The translations under genes were made by a program, and so were the position numbers. Shown in pieces: positions 8,076-15,824 of a stretch of 34,982 nucleotides of DNA. Within the stretch, counting starts at the first letter, position 1. Each line of letters begins with the position of its first letter. Origin of the DNA: Cyclobacteriaceae bacterium (GTDB lineage Bacteria > Bacteroidota > Bacteroidia > Cytophagales > Cyclobacteriaceae); assembly GCA_025350305.1 (NCBI GenBank), contig JANXYC010000137.1, positions 1-34,982 of the forward strand, in the 5' to 3' direction. The notes beneath the pieces were generated by a model, which was given only the letters and a program-made list of their open reading frames with translations, was not told where the DNA came from and ran no database searches.

Positions 8076-8104
8076 CAAACCTAAAGATTGAAACACGCAT
8101 GCAA
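8076..8104 (-). promoter_or_regulatory. Bacteroidota-type promoter of dnaB
   Basis: On the minus strand, TTG (8104-8102) is followed after 18 bases by TAGGTTTG (8083-8076), an exact match to the -7 consensus TAnnTTTG with close to the usual 19-base spacing from TTTG. It predicts a transcript start near 8070 and a leader of about 33 bases before the ATG at 8037. Confidence 0.65.
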
Positions 8105-8347
8105 TCCTTTCACTTCCACAACTTCTAAACAATCTACAAACATCAACGTAGAATTGTGTTAATAAATTTAATGTTATTTACAGTTTGTTACTCCCAAAAA
8201 TATTACAGCATTCAACGATGAAACGTAAACTCCTAGTGCTGAACTCTTTTAAAGGACAAACATTTTACTTTACTTCAAGCCTGGAAAAATCCAATTAATC
8301 TGGAGACATCACAAAAAATCCATTTCATCGCCATCGGAGGCACTGTT
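8105..8347. other. Divergent intergenic region upstream of dnaB and the Mur-ligase-like gene
   Basis: AT-rich. Beyond the dnaB promoter I see no strong plus-strand -33/-7 pair. A 26-codon open frame starts at ATG 8218 but is out of frame with the Mur-ligase-like gene and ends at 8298. The Mur-ligase reading frame is open from 8243 and encodes recognisable N-terminal sequence (IHFIAIGGTV, 8318-8347) ahead of its first ATG. Confidence 0.5.
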
Positions 8348-9232
8348 ATGCACGATCTTGCAATCGGCATAAAGCAAGCTGGCCATTCGGTTACAGGTTC
8401 AGATGAAAATATCAACAGCGTGGTGGCCTCTAATCTGTTGAATTACAATCTTATCCCGGAGGAAAACGGTTGGTTTCCAGAAAAAATTGACACATCGCTT
8501 CAAGCAGTTATAATTGGCGCTCATATCAAGGCTGAAAACCCTGAGTTAAAACGGGCTTTGGAGCTTAAATTGACCATCTATTCACTTCCTGAGTTTATTT
8601 ATAGGAAATCCGCAGACAAGCAACGTATCGTGGTAAGCGGCAGTCATGGCAAAACCATGATTACTTCATTAATTATCCACGTCCTGAATTTTCACAAACG
8701 GAAATTTGACTATGTGGTGAATGCCTATACCTCGGGGTTAGAGCGTTTGGTCAGACTTTCAAACGCACCGCTAATTATTATTGAAGGTCAGGAAGCTATG
8801 TCTTCTACTTTGGATCGGACTCCGGCATTTTTAAAATATCACCATCACATCGGCATCGTCAGTGGCATTGAATGGCAAAAATCAGAAGACTATCCTACAA
8901 AAGAGGAATATACCCGACAGTTCGGCTTATTTGGAGCGGCCACTCCAAAGGGAGGCGTATTGGTATACTTTGAAATTGATCACGTGGTAGCGGTATTATC
9001 GCCCTTAAACCGGCCGGACGTTTTGCTGGTCCCCTACAAGACCCACGCAAGTATTCAGGAAAATGGGCAAGAATTTCTCGTTACATCCACAAAAGAGCGT
9101 GTACCTTTGAAAATAACCGGTAAACACAATCTTCAAAGCATCAGTGCTGCGCAAGAAGCAGTGAAGAAGATTGGGATTACTTCTGAAATGTTTTATCAGG
9201 CCATTCCCAGCTTTGTGGGTATCGGCAACTAA
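8348..9232 (+). CDS. Mur ligase (Mpl)-like protein, truncated and with eroded active site; possible pseudoenzyme
   Basis: Related to UDP-N-acetylmuramate:tripeptide ligase (Mpl), the cytosolic murein-recycling enzyme of about 450 residues. Only about the first two thirds are present: the protein ends at SFVGIGN, where relatives continue SFKGAxxRLE into the third domain. The nucleotide loop reads GSHGKTM (98-104, normally GKTT); the metal-site motif is GQEA (147-150, normally GDEY); and the stretch normally like WDHINVFPT is WQKSEDYPT (176-184). These comparisons are from memory of the family. Homologous N-terminal sequence IHFIAIGGTV lies in frame before the first ATG, but no ATG, GTG or TTG opens it, so the true start is unclear (CTG 8300 is possible). 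An otherwise open frame suggests either a retained non-catalytic paralogue or a decaying gene. Confidence 0.72.
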   Translation: MHDLAIGIKQAGHSVTGSDENINSVVASNLLNYNLIPEENGWFPEKIDTSLQAVIIGAHIKAENPELKRALELKLTIYSLPEFIYRKSADKQRIVVSGSHGKTMITSLIIHVLNFHKRKFDYVVNAYTSGLERLVRLSNAPLIIIEGQEAMSSTLDRTPAFLKYHHHIGIVSGIEWQKSEDYPTKEEYTRQFGLFGAATPKGGVLVYFEIDHVVAVLSPLNRPDVLLVPYKTHASIQENGQEFLVTSTKERVPLKITGKHNLQSISAAQEAVKKIGITSEMFYQAIPSFVGIGN

Positions 9233-9251
9233 TTCTACTTCTTTCATGAAC

Positions 9252-9325
9252 CACATAGATAACAGATAGATCGCATAGGATGGCTTGCACCGATGAAGAC
9301 TATGTGTTTAAAATTTATCTGTTAT
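9252..9325. repeat. Short inverted repeats in an intergenic gap
   Basis: CACATAG (9252-9258) and ATAACAGATA (9259-9268) both recur as reverse complements: CTATGTG (9300-9306) and TATCTGTTAT (9316-9325). The order of the right arms is not mirrored, so both cannot pair in one simple hairpin. This looks like degenerate low-complexity repeat DNA and not a terminator. Confidence 0.6.
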
Positions 9326-9373
9326 TTAGCAATATGACAAAGTAGGGGCTAATCTTCTACAACCTATTTCCAC

Positions 9374-10180
9374 ATGAAACTCAACCTCAGGATACCGCTT
9401 TGCTTTTTTGATCTTGAAACGACGGGCACCAACATTACAAAAGACCGGATTGTAGAAATCGCGGTGATTAAACTAATGCCTACGGGTGAAACTCACGAAA
9501 AAAAGAATCTGGTAAATCCCACCGTTTCGATTCCGGCGGAATCAAGCGCCATCCATGGAATCAAAAATGAGGATGTGAAAGATAAGCCAACGTTTAAAGA
9601 ATTGGCAAAAGAATACGCCAAGTTCTTTGAAGGAGCTGACTTGAGTGGTTTTAATATTCTAAAATTCGATGTGCCTGTCCTGGTCGAAGAATTCTTACGC
9701 GCAGGCGTTGATTTCGACTACTCAAGAAAGCGCATCATCGATTCACAGCGCATCTATCACCTGATGGAAAAACGAAACCTGACGGCGGCCTTACAATTCT
9801 ATTGCCAGAAAAACCTTGATAACTCCCATACAGCGGAAGCTGACACGCGCGCATCCATGGATGTGCTCCTGGCGCAGGTCGAACGGTATGAAAATCAGGA
9901 AGTCACGGATGGATTGGGTAAGGCTATTGGCACGCTCAGGAACGATCTCGATGACCTCAACAAACTAACATCTTCCAATATGATCGACCTCGCCGGGCGG
10001 ATGGTACTCAATCAAAATAGCGAGCCCGTTTTTAATTTTGGAAAACACAAAAACAAAAATGTGCTGACCGTGCTAAAAGCGGAACCTGCCTACTATGATT
10101 GGATGATGAACGGTGACTTTTCCCTTGACACCAAGCGCAGGCTTACAGAAATTAAGCTCAGTGCGTTGAAAAATAAATAA
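9374..10180 (+). CDS. DnaQ-like 3'-5' exonuclease with ExoX-type C-terminal domain
   Basis: 268 residues. Residues 8-165 form a DEDDh exonuclease: Asp13 and Glu15 in FFDLETTGT, Asp99 in NILKFDVPVL, and His152 with Asp157 in SHTAEADTRAS. A small C-terminal module at about 221-255 (FGKHKNKNVLTVLKAEP...YYDWMM) resembles the domain following the nuclease in exonuclease X-like proteins (also the DUF3820 type). It probably trims single-stranded or damaged DNA ends, or acts as a proofreading-type subunit; its partner is unknown. All catalytic residues are present. It is a single gene, 141 bases after the Mur-ligase relative and separated from the next gene by 105 bases. Confidence 0.88.
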   Translation: MKLNLRIPLCFFDLETTGTNITKDRIVEIAVIKLMPTGETHEKKNLVNPTVSIPAESSAIHGIKNEDVKDKPTFKELAKEYAKFFEGADLSGFNILKFDVPVLVEEFLRAGVDFDYSRKRIIDSQRIYHLMEKRNLTAALQFYCQKNLDNSHTAEADTRASMDVLLAQVERYENQEVTDGLGKAIGTLRNDLDDLNKLTSSNMIDLAGRMVLNQNSEPVFNFGKHKNKNVLTVLKAEPAYYDWMMNGDFSLDTKRRLTEIKLSALKNK

Positions 10181-10285
10181 TTTCCATTCGTGACCTTTCC
10201 CGCTTAGTTCACTCTAAATAAGCGAACTCACCCCCCCGCTAGCGAACCTACTTTACGCTGCACGTTTACATTAATTTTTACAACT

Positions 10286-11065
10286 ATGAAAACCTACGTT
10301 TGGATCATCGTCCTGTTGGTCATGTCATTGCTTACATCTTGCGCGATTATTCGCCCAGGAGAAGTGGGGATCAAACAAAAATTGGGAAAGATTACGGGAG
10401 ATCATCTTCCTGCCGGGCCTTATGGGTTTAACCCATTCACGACCACCGTGAAGAAAATTCCCACACGAACTGTAGAGGCATTCAATTCACTGGATGTTCC
10501 CACCAAGGAAGGGCTCACCGTTAAATCTGAAATCGCCCTCCTCTATCACGTGAAGCCCGAAGCAGCAAGAGACGTTTATACGAAATATGGGATGAATTAT
10601 CAGGAGGTTATTGTTGAGAGTAACTTTCGCGCCGTGGTCCGGCACATTGCAGGCATGTACTTCGCGAAGGAATTGTTCGCCGTAGATCGCAAGAAAATAG
10701 AAAAGGAGATTTTTGATGAGATCACCAGCAGCATTTGGGATAAGGGATTTGTGACCGATGCCGTGCTACTGAAAAGCATTACCATGCCTCCGCAAATTTT
10801 CCAGGCCGTTGAAAATAAGTTAAAAGCTGAACAAGAATCGTTACAGATGGAATTTGTCATCTCCAAACAGAAAAAGGAAGCCGACCGGATGCAAATTGAG
10901 GCCGAAGCCATCAAGAATTACAACAAAACGATTTCGGAAAGCCTTACTGAAATGATGGTGAAGTGGAGCAGCATTCAGATAATGAAAGGATTGATCACCT
11001 CACCCAATACGAAAGTTATTATTACCGATGGGAAATCTCCGATGATCATCAATGATAATAAGTGA
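10286..11065 (+). CDS. SPFH/prohibitin-family lipoprotein
   Basis: 259 residues. A lipoprotein signal ends LLTSC (Cys19), so the protein is probably lipid-anchored instead of using the membrane hairpin of most prohibitins. The SPFH/Band 7 domain (about 22-200) shows the usual RPGEVGIKQKLGKI opening, FNPF and VPTKEGLTVKSEIALLYHV, followed by a charged helical region (EAEAIKNYNKTISES). Such proteins form membrane-associated oligomers with scaffold or protease-regulating roles. No protease or NfeD gene is adjacent. Confident on family, not on function. Confidence 0.88.
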   Translation: MKTYVWIIVLLVMSLLTSCAIIRPGEVGIKQKLGKITGDHLPAGPYGFNPFTTTVKKIPTRTVEAFNSLDVPTKEGLTVKSEIALLYHVKPEAARDVYTKYGMNYQEVIVESNFRAVVRHIAGMYFAKELFAVDRKKIEKEIFDEITSSIWDKGFVTDAVLLKSITMPPQIFQAVENKLKAEQESLQMEFVISKQKKEADRMQIEAEAIKNYNKTISESLTEMMVKWSSIQIMKGLITSPNTKVIITDGKSPMIINDNK

Positions 11066-11259
11066 GTGGGTAGATGCTGGGTACTGGTGCAGTGACAGAT
11101 TAATAATTTAGAAGCAGGCAGCAGGTTCCGATAACTAATCAGGAGGGCAGAAGGCAGGAAATACAGAAGCGTACTACCATATTTCATTGAATCCTGTTCC
11201 TAAATTATTTTATCATAACACCAGCGATGCAAAAATTCAAATAACTATACCTGCAATAG
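11066..11259. other. Intergenic region with degenerate purine-rich repeats
   Basis: The segment contains loosely repeated GCAGG/AGAAGG units (GAAGCAGGCAGCAGG near 11111, GGGCAGAAGGCAGG near 11145), a pattern resembling the other simple-repeat gaps in the window. No promoter, RNA gene or terminator stands out. Confidence 0.4.
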
Positions 11260-11541
11260 ATGAACGCAAACAAAACTATACTGCTGATGGTTGGGCTTTG
11301 TGCTTCTGAATTGACCCTTGGGCAAGATTATGTTCTCCTATCCAATGGAGAATCCCTTGATGGAAAAATCACAATATCTAATCCGTCTTACATAAAATTC
11401 AAGCCTGCTGCACAGGAGAAAATTCAAAAATTAGCAGCCGATCAAATTAACTATGTGCGGAACGGTTATGGATACTATTATTCAAAAAAAGTACTTACAA
11501 TTAACACTTCACACTTCCTTCCACGTATGGTCCGCCAGTAA
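11260..11541 (+). CDS. Small secreted protein, probably the 5' fragment of a longer gene
   Basis: 93 residues with a signal peptide (about 1-21, ending TLGQ) and a short conserved-looking segment, LSNGESLDGKITISNPSYIKFKP..QINYVRNGYGYYYSK. This resembles the opening of longer Bacteroidota secreted proteins that start with a similar beta-rich unit. After YYSKKV the sequence changes to LTINTSHFLPRMVRQ, encoded by DNA with a tandem ACACTTC heptamer (11504-11517), and the frame then runs 33 bases into the 3' end of the convergent DUF2452 gene. The real protein was probably cut short there. Function unknown. Confidence 0.5.
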   Translation: MNANKTILLMVGLCASELTLGQDYVLLSNGESLDGKITISNPSYIKFKPAAQEKIQKLAADQINYVRNGYGYYYSKKVLTINTSHFLPRMVRQ

Positions 11542-12291
11542 TTTAACGGCTGCAACAAAACTCTTATACGGAATCTTCACCCCCCACTCTCTCGGGCCCA
11601 CCATCGATACCAGATGGGTGCCATCTTCTTTTTCATAGAGATAGTACGTCTGCCCAATCACCGGATTGAAACTGAGCTTGGCATCGTAGATAATCATCGA
11701 TAGTTCCTTTCGCTGCTGTATCTCTTTTGCCTGAATGGCCAACAACTCAATCTGCTGGCGGATTTGTGTGAGCTGCATGTTGGTTTGCTCTTCCATCGCC
11801 GTCAGCGCATGATGACGGATGATCCCCTCTTCATTCGGTTTAATGAGCGCCCCGGAGACTGAAGCGGAATACGGCAATACGCTCATTTGCCGGTGATAGA
11901 TCTCCACGTTGGTTCGCGTGGTGCCATCCTGTTGAGAATGTTTTTGCGTAATCTTCAAATATCCTTTCGGTGTAATTTCATGGATTACCAGAAGCAGAAG
12001 CGTTTGGCCTCGATAAAAATAGGTCTCAAAGCAGATCGAATCAATAAAGGAAGCCTTTACTGTATCCGCAATTTCCGGATCGTCAAAGGATTGCTCCTCA
12101 CCTGTGAGAGCCACCGTGTAACTTGTCGTAAATGCATGGTCCTCCAACGAGACCCAGTTCATACTGATCAGGAGCTGCTTCTTGCTTTCATCGATTTTGT
12201 AAATGCCAGATTTAGGGCGGTTACCCGATTCATAGGTCCCCTTTTCGGGGAAAAGTTGCCACGATCCCAAAAAATTATAAGCTTCAACCAT
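11509..12291 (-). CDS. DUF2452 domain-containing protein
   Basis: 260 residues, no signal peptide or membrane segment. The N-terminal half (1-125) is a predicted beta-rich domain beginning FLGSWQLFPEKGTYESGNRPKSG, somewhat lipocalin-like. The C-terminal half (about 140-255) fits DUF2452: LTAMEEQTNMQLTQIRQQIELLAIQAKEIQQRKELS, then IYDAKLSFNPVIGQTYYLYEKEDG and SMVGPREWG. No biochemical function is known to me for the family. It lies downstream of the M48 gene but a strong terminator (12299-12336) separates the two, so it probably has its own promoter or relies on read-through. Confidence 0.72.
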   Translation of the reverse strand: MVEAYNFLGSWQLFPEKGTYESGNRPKSGIYKIDESKKQLLISMNWVSLEDHAFTTSYTVALTGEEQSFDDPEIADTVKASFIDSICFETYFYRGQTLLLLVIHEITPKGYLKITQKHSQQDGTTRTNVEIYHRQMSVLPYSASVSGALIKPNEEGIIRHHALTAMEEQTNMQLTQIRQQIELLAIQAKEIQQRKELSMIIYDAKLSFNPVIGQTYYLYEKEDGTHLVSMVGPREWGVKIPYKSFVAAVKLLADHTWKEV

Positions 12292-12298
12292 CGTTTGT

Positions 12299-12336
12299 AA
12301 AAAAAAATAAAGGCCATCAAGAACTAGTCGATGGCC
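12299..12336 (-). terminator. Intrinsic terminator after the M48 peptidase gene
   Basis: On the minus strand, GGCCATC (12336-12330), an 11-base loop and GATGGCC (12318-12312) form a perfect 7-bp GC-rich stem, followed by TTTA and nine T residues (down to 12299). It is placed 40 bases after the M48 stop codon. Confidence 0.82.
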
Positions 12337-12375
12337 AATATATCTAATTCAAATGAAAATCAGATCAAACTGTTT

Positions 12376-13182
12376 TTAGTTGGATGCACTTCGATTATAA
12401 TAACGCATTGCTTCAGGTAGTTCTGCTTTAAGATCCCTGATTCGCTTAGCGTCCGATGGGTGAGTGCGCAGGAACTCCGGGGTACCATCCCCCGCGCCCA
12501 ACTTACTCATTCGTTCCCAAAAAATCGGTGCCTGGTTGGGGTCATAGCCGGCCATGGCCAGGAAGATCAAGCCCAAGTGATCTGCTTCAGATTCGTCTTG
12601 CCGGCTAAACTTTAACATGCCGATACTTGAACCTGCTCCAACCGCTTGGAACAGTAACTGCTGCCCTGCCGTGGGGTTCGATCCCATTAAAGCGCTGAGG
12701 CTGCCCATCCCAAGTTGAGCGAGCATCTGCTGACTCATCCGCTCCCTTCCATGATTGGCAATCGCATGGGCTATCTCATGACCCATCACAATAGCTACTC
12801 CGGTCTCGTCCTGACAAATCGGAAGGATTCCCGTATAAAACGCAACTTTGCCACCAGGCATACACCAGGCATTAACAGTTTTGGGGTTATCAATGAGATT
12901 AAACTCCCAGTTAAAGCCAGTCAGTTCGCTGGAAAGGTTTGAGCTTGCCATGTACTGCTCCACGGCATGCTGAATACGGGTGCCAACTTTCCTGATCATT
13001 TCCACCTTCTGTGCATCGTTAGAGAGTGGGCCTTTTTGAATCACAGCCTTGTACTCTTGTTCAGCCATAGGAATGATCTCGGCATTAGGAACTAAATCCA
13101 ACTGCTTGCGGCCCGTAAGTGGTACGGTAGAACAACCGTAGCCGATGGTTAACCCCGCTAGAATGATGATAATCTTTCTCAT
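12376..13182 (-). CDS. M48-family zinc metallopeptidase, lipoprotein
   Basis: 268 residues. The N-terminus IIIILAGLTIGYGC (Cys17) followed by STVPLTGRKQL is the typical beginning of Bacteroidota M48 lipoproteins similar to LoiP/BepA. The zinc site is HEIAH (His135, Glu136, His139), with the third ligand in DESEADHLG (about 196-204). It probably degrades misfolded outer-membrane or periplasmic proteins. The gene is transcribed divergently from the FAH gene and ends at a good intrinsic terminator. All catalytic residues are present and the length is normal for the group without TPR repeats. Confidence 0.92.
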   Translation of the reverse strand: MRKIIIILAGLTIGYGCSTVPLTGRKQLDLVPNAEIIPMAEQEYKAVIQKGPLSNDAQKVEMIRKVGTRIQHAVEQYMASSNLSSELTGFNWEFNLIDNPKTVNAWCMPGGKVAFYTGILPICQDETGVAIVMGHEIAHAIANHGRERMSQQMLAQLGMGSLSALMGSNPTAGQQLLFQAVGAGSSIGMLKFSRQDESEADHLGLIFLAMAGYDPNQAPIFWERMSKLGAGDGTPEFLRTHPSDAKRIRDLKAELPEAMRYYNRSASN

Positions 13183-13313
13183 GATATTTAGAATATGGCG
13201 TGAATGTAAAATTTAAGTTTTCAAAAAATCCTTTAAAAATACCCTCAAAATTGCTCTGGCACTCTATTTTGTTAATAACTTTACTAAAAATATCATGCCA
13301 AATAAAATAAACT

Positions 13314-13928
13314 ATGAGGATTTTTGCCATCGGGCGTAACTACGCTGAACACATCAAAGAATTGAATAACGAACGGCCCGATGAGCCTGTGATTTTTACG
13401 AAGCCCGACACGGCCATTCTCCGCAATAACGCGCCCTTTTATTATCCCGATTTTTCCAAAGACATTCACCATGAGGTGGAACTGGTATTGAGAATTTCCA
13501 AGGAAGGAAAGAATATCGAGGAAAAATTTGCCGGTAAATACTACGATTCCATCGGAGTCGGCATTGACTTCACGGCACGTGATTTGCAACAGAAAGCCAA
13601 GGAGAAGGGCTTACCGTGGGACATCGCGAAAGGCTTTAACGGTGCTGCCCCTATTTCGGAAAAGTTTATCCCTGTAGAAAATTTCCAGGATTTGAAAAAC
13701 ATCAATTTCAAATTGGAAGTTGACGGACAGCTAAAGCAGCAAGGCAACACAAGTCTTATGCTTTTCAACTTTGAATATATTATTTCATACCTATCAAGAT
13801 TTTTTACGCTGAAGACCGGGGATCTGATTTTTACTGGTACACCCAAGGGTGTAGGTCCTGTAACGAATGGGAATAAATTGTCCGCTTATATCGAAGATGA
13901 GAAGTTGTTGGAGTTTGACGTTAAGTAA
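13314..13928 (+). CDS. Fumarylacetoacetate hydrolase (FAH)-family protein, short form
   Basis: 204 residues, essentially just the FAH catalytic domain (YcgM-like). Metal-ligand motif HHEVELV (Glu54, Glu56) and GIGVDFTARD-type segment GVGIDFTARD (Asp85) are present, as is FTGTPKGVGPV near the end. Likely a hydrolase or decarboxylase acting on an acylpyruvate or oxaloacetate-like substrate; the exact one cannot be inferred. It overlaps the downstream M23 gene by 32 bases. A second, longer FAH protein lies in the fucose cluster at 32460. Confidence 0.9.
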   Translation: MRIFAIGRNYAEHIKELNNERPDEPVIFTKPDTAILRNNAPFYYPDFSKDIHHEVELVLRISKEGKNIEEKFAGKYYDSIGVGIDFTARDLQQKAKEKGLPWDIAKGFNGAAPISEKFIPVENFQDLKNINFKLEVDGQLKQQGNTSLMLFNFEYIISYLSRFFTLKTGDLIFTGTPKGVGPVTNGNKLSAYIEDEKLLEFDVK

Positions 13929-15822
13929 GATTTGTTTTTTAGTAGCATTTCCTTGCTGCGTCCTTGCGCAATTCAACGAATCCGAAGCCCATACTCCAAA
14001 GGGTGCTGGCGTGGGTGGCTATCTCTTTCCCATCAATCCGGGGCAGACCAATTACCTGGCCGGCACGATGGGTGAATTGCGCAATACGCATTTTCATGGA
14101 GGCCTTGACATCAGGACCAATAACCAGATCGGAGTACCTGTAAGGGCAACGCAAGATGGCTACATTTCAAGAGCCAATATCAGCGCCTTCGGTTATGGCC
14201 TTTCCCTTTATGTAACACATCCTGATGGAAACGTTTCCGTCTATGGTCATCTGGACAAATACAAGAAAAAAATTGCCGGGTTCATGAGGCGTGAGCAATA
14301 TCGTCGCAAAAGTTTTGAACTGGATATGTATTTCAAGCCAAATGAATTTCCGGTAGACAAGGGTGACACCATCGCCTTTTCAGGAAACACGGGGGCTTCA
14401 TCAGGACCACATCTTCATTTTGAAATTCGAAATGGCAATTACGTACTGAACCCGCTCAAGTTTGGCTTCACAGAAATAAAAGACAACATTGCTCCCAACG
14501 CTCAAAAAATTGCCCTTCGCACACTCGACATTAATTCACGAATCAACGACCGGTTCGGCCGGTTTGAATTTTCATTGATTAAAAAATCTGCCAGTGAATA
14601 CGTTTTTCCTGTGCCTATCCTGGCTCATGGACGTATTGGCGTAGAGCTGCTCGCCGATGACCGCATGAATGACACACGTGGCCGCTGCGGTATCAATTAC
14701 ATTGAAATGTATGCCGACAGTCAAATGGTTTTTTCCCAAACAATCGAAAAAGTTGATATGGAAGAATCACGCGGGATACAGGCATTGATGGATTACAAGA
14801 CCCTTGAATTAAGGGGTAAGCGCTTCAATAAACTTTATATCGATCAGGGAAACCGACTCGACTTTTATACGTCACAAAATGAAGGAATTATTTCGGTCCA
14901 GGGCTCGGATCGCGCTGTCAGGATTGTTTTGAAAGATGAATTCGGAAATAAGAGTAACGCAAGTTTTCGGTTGAAAACCAATCCACTTACTCAGGATATG
15001 GTACTCCCCGCCAGACGGCCTCCCATTATCGAATCCGAATTATTGGAAAACCTGCTGATGGTCACCTCGGGAACATGCACGGATACAGATAAGCTGGTGG
15101 TCTATTCCAACGGAGCGATGACGGAAATGAGTTACACATACAAAGGCGCCAACCAACGGGTTTATCTGATTGACCTCAGAAAAGCGCTGCCTGATTCTAT
15201 AAAAACCTGTGCCGGCAGCTTGGTGTACCATTTCAAAGATAGGGTACCCTCGGAAACGAAATATACATACTACAGCGATTGGGTGGACATTCACTTTCCT
15301 GAAAACTCACTTTATGACACGCTCTTTCTTGCAGTCAATCATTGGGTCGAGAAAGGCAGAGAGACATTTTCAATAGGCCAGCGAACCATACCACTTCACA
15401 AAGTTGTATTCATCTCCCTTAAACCAACGCTCGCTATTAATCCCAGTAAGAATCTGGCAGTTTACCGGAGAGAAGGCAATGGATTCGGTTATATTGGTGG
15501 CGAATGGAATAATGGAAAAGTACGGTTTCCTTCTCGGGAATTAGGTGAATTCACGTTTCTATACGACAGCCTTCCCCCCACGATTTCACGCGTGAGAGTT
15601 GATAGCTATTCAGCGCGGTTCCGCATCCGAGACGGACTCTCTGGCATTGCCTATTACGAAGCCAACGTAAATGGTCAGTGGCTGTTAATGGCATACGATT
15701 ACAAATCCGGTATCTTGCAATCGGACCGTCTTGATCCAAAACAACCGTTGAAGGGCGACTTCGAACTTAAAGTGGTAGACCGGGCAGGCAATGAACGTAT
15801 CTTCAAACAAAAAATCCTATAA
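13897..15822 (+). CDS. Secreted M23-family metallopeptidase
   Basis: About 641 residues from ATG 13897; a TTG at 13915 would still give a signal peptide, and the ATG at 13867 would add residues with no signal character. The signal ends CVLAQ. The LytM/M23 domain comes first (about 40-190) with HGGLD (His67, Asp71), VYGHLD and GPHLHFE (His172, His174), the full Zn site. The remaining roughly 430 residues are beta-rich, ending with a domain like VRVDSYSARFRIRDGLSGIAYYEANVNG, which may bind wall or surface. Probably cleaves peptidoglycan cross-links. Overlaps the FAH gene and is followed after two bases by the peroxiredoxin gene, so it sits in one transcript. Confidence 0.9.
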   Translation: MRSCWSLTLSKICFLVAFPCCVLAQFNESEAHTPKGAGVGGYLFPINPGQTNYLAGTMGELRNTHFHGGLDIRTNNQIGVPVRATQDGYISRANISAFGYGLSLYVTHPDGNVSVYGHLDKYKKKIAGFMRREQYRRKSFELDMYFKPNEFPVDKGDTIAFSGNTGASSGPHLHFEIRNGNYVLNPLKFGFTEIKDNIAPNAQKIALRTLDINSRINDRFGRFEFSLIKKSASEYVFPVPILAHGRIGVELLADDRMNDTRGRCGINYIEMYADSQMVFSQTIEKVDMEESRGIQALMDYKTLELRGKRFNKLYIDQGNRLDFYTSQNEGIISVQGSDRAVRIVLKDEFGNKSNASFRLKTNPLTQDMVLPARRPPIIESELLENLLMVTSGTCTDTDKLVVYSNGAMTEMSYTYKGANQRVYLIDLRKALPDSIKTCAGSLVYHFKDRVPSETKYTYYSDWVDIHFPENSLYDTLFLAVNHWVEKGRETFSIGQRTIPLHKVVFISLKPTLAINPSKNLAVYRREGNGFGYIGGEWNNGKVRFPSRELGEFTFLYDSLPPTISRVRVDSYSARFRIRDGLSGIAYYEANVNGQWLLMAYDYKSGILQSDRLDPKQPLKGDFELKVVDRAGNERIFKQKIL

Positions 15823-15824
15823 CA

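Noticed and set aside
8038-8100. N-terminal extension of dnaB to ATG 8100
   Set aside because: It contains the likely dnaB promoter and adds residues that do not look like DnaB.
8218-8298. Short open frame (26 codons) upstream of the Mpl-like gene
   Set aside because: It is out of frame with the Mpl-like gene, has no recognisable sequence, and is too short to separate from chance. It could be a leader peptide, but nothing supports that.
10190-10235. CGCTTA/TAAGCG inverted repeat after the exonuclease gene
   Set aside because: Six pairs with a 12-base loop and no T-run; not convincing as a terminator.
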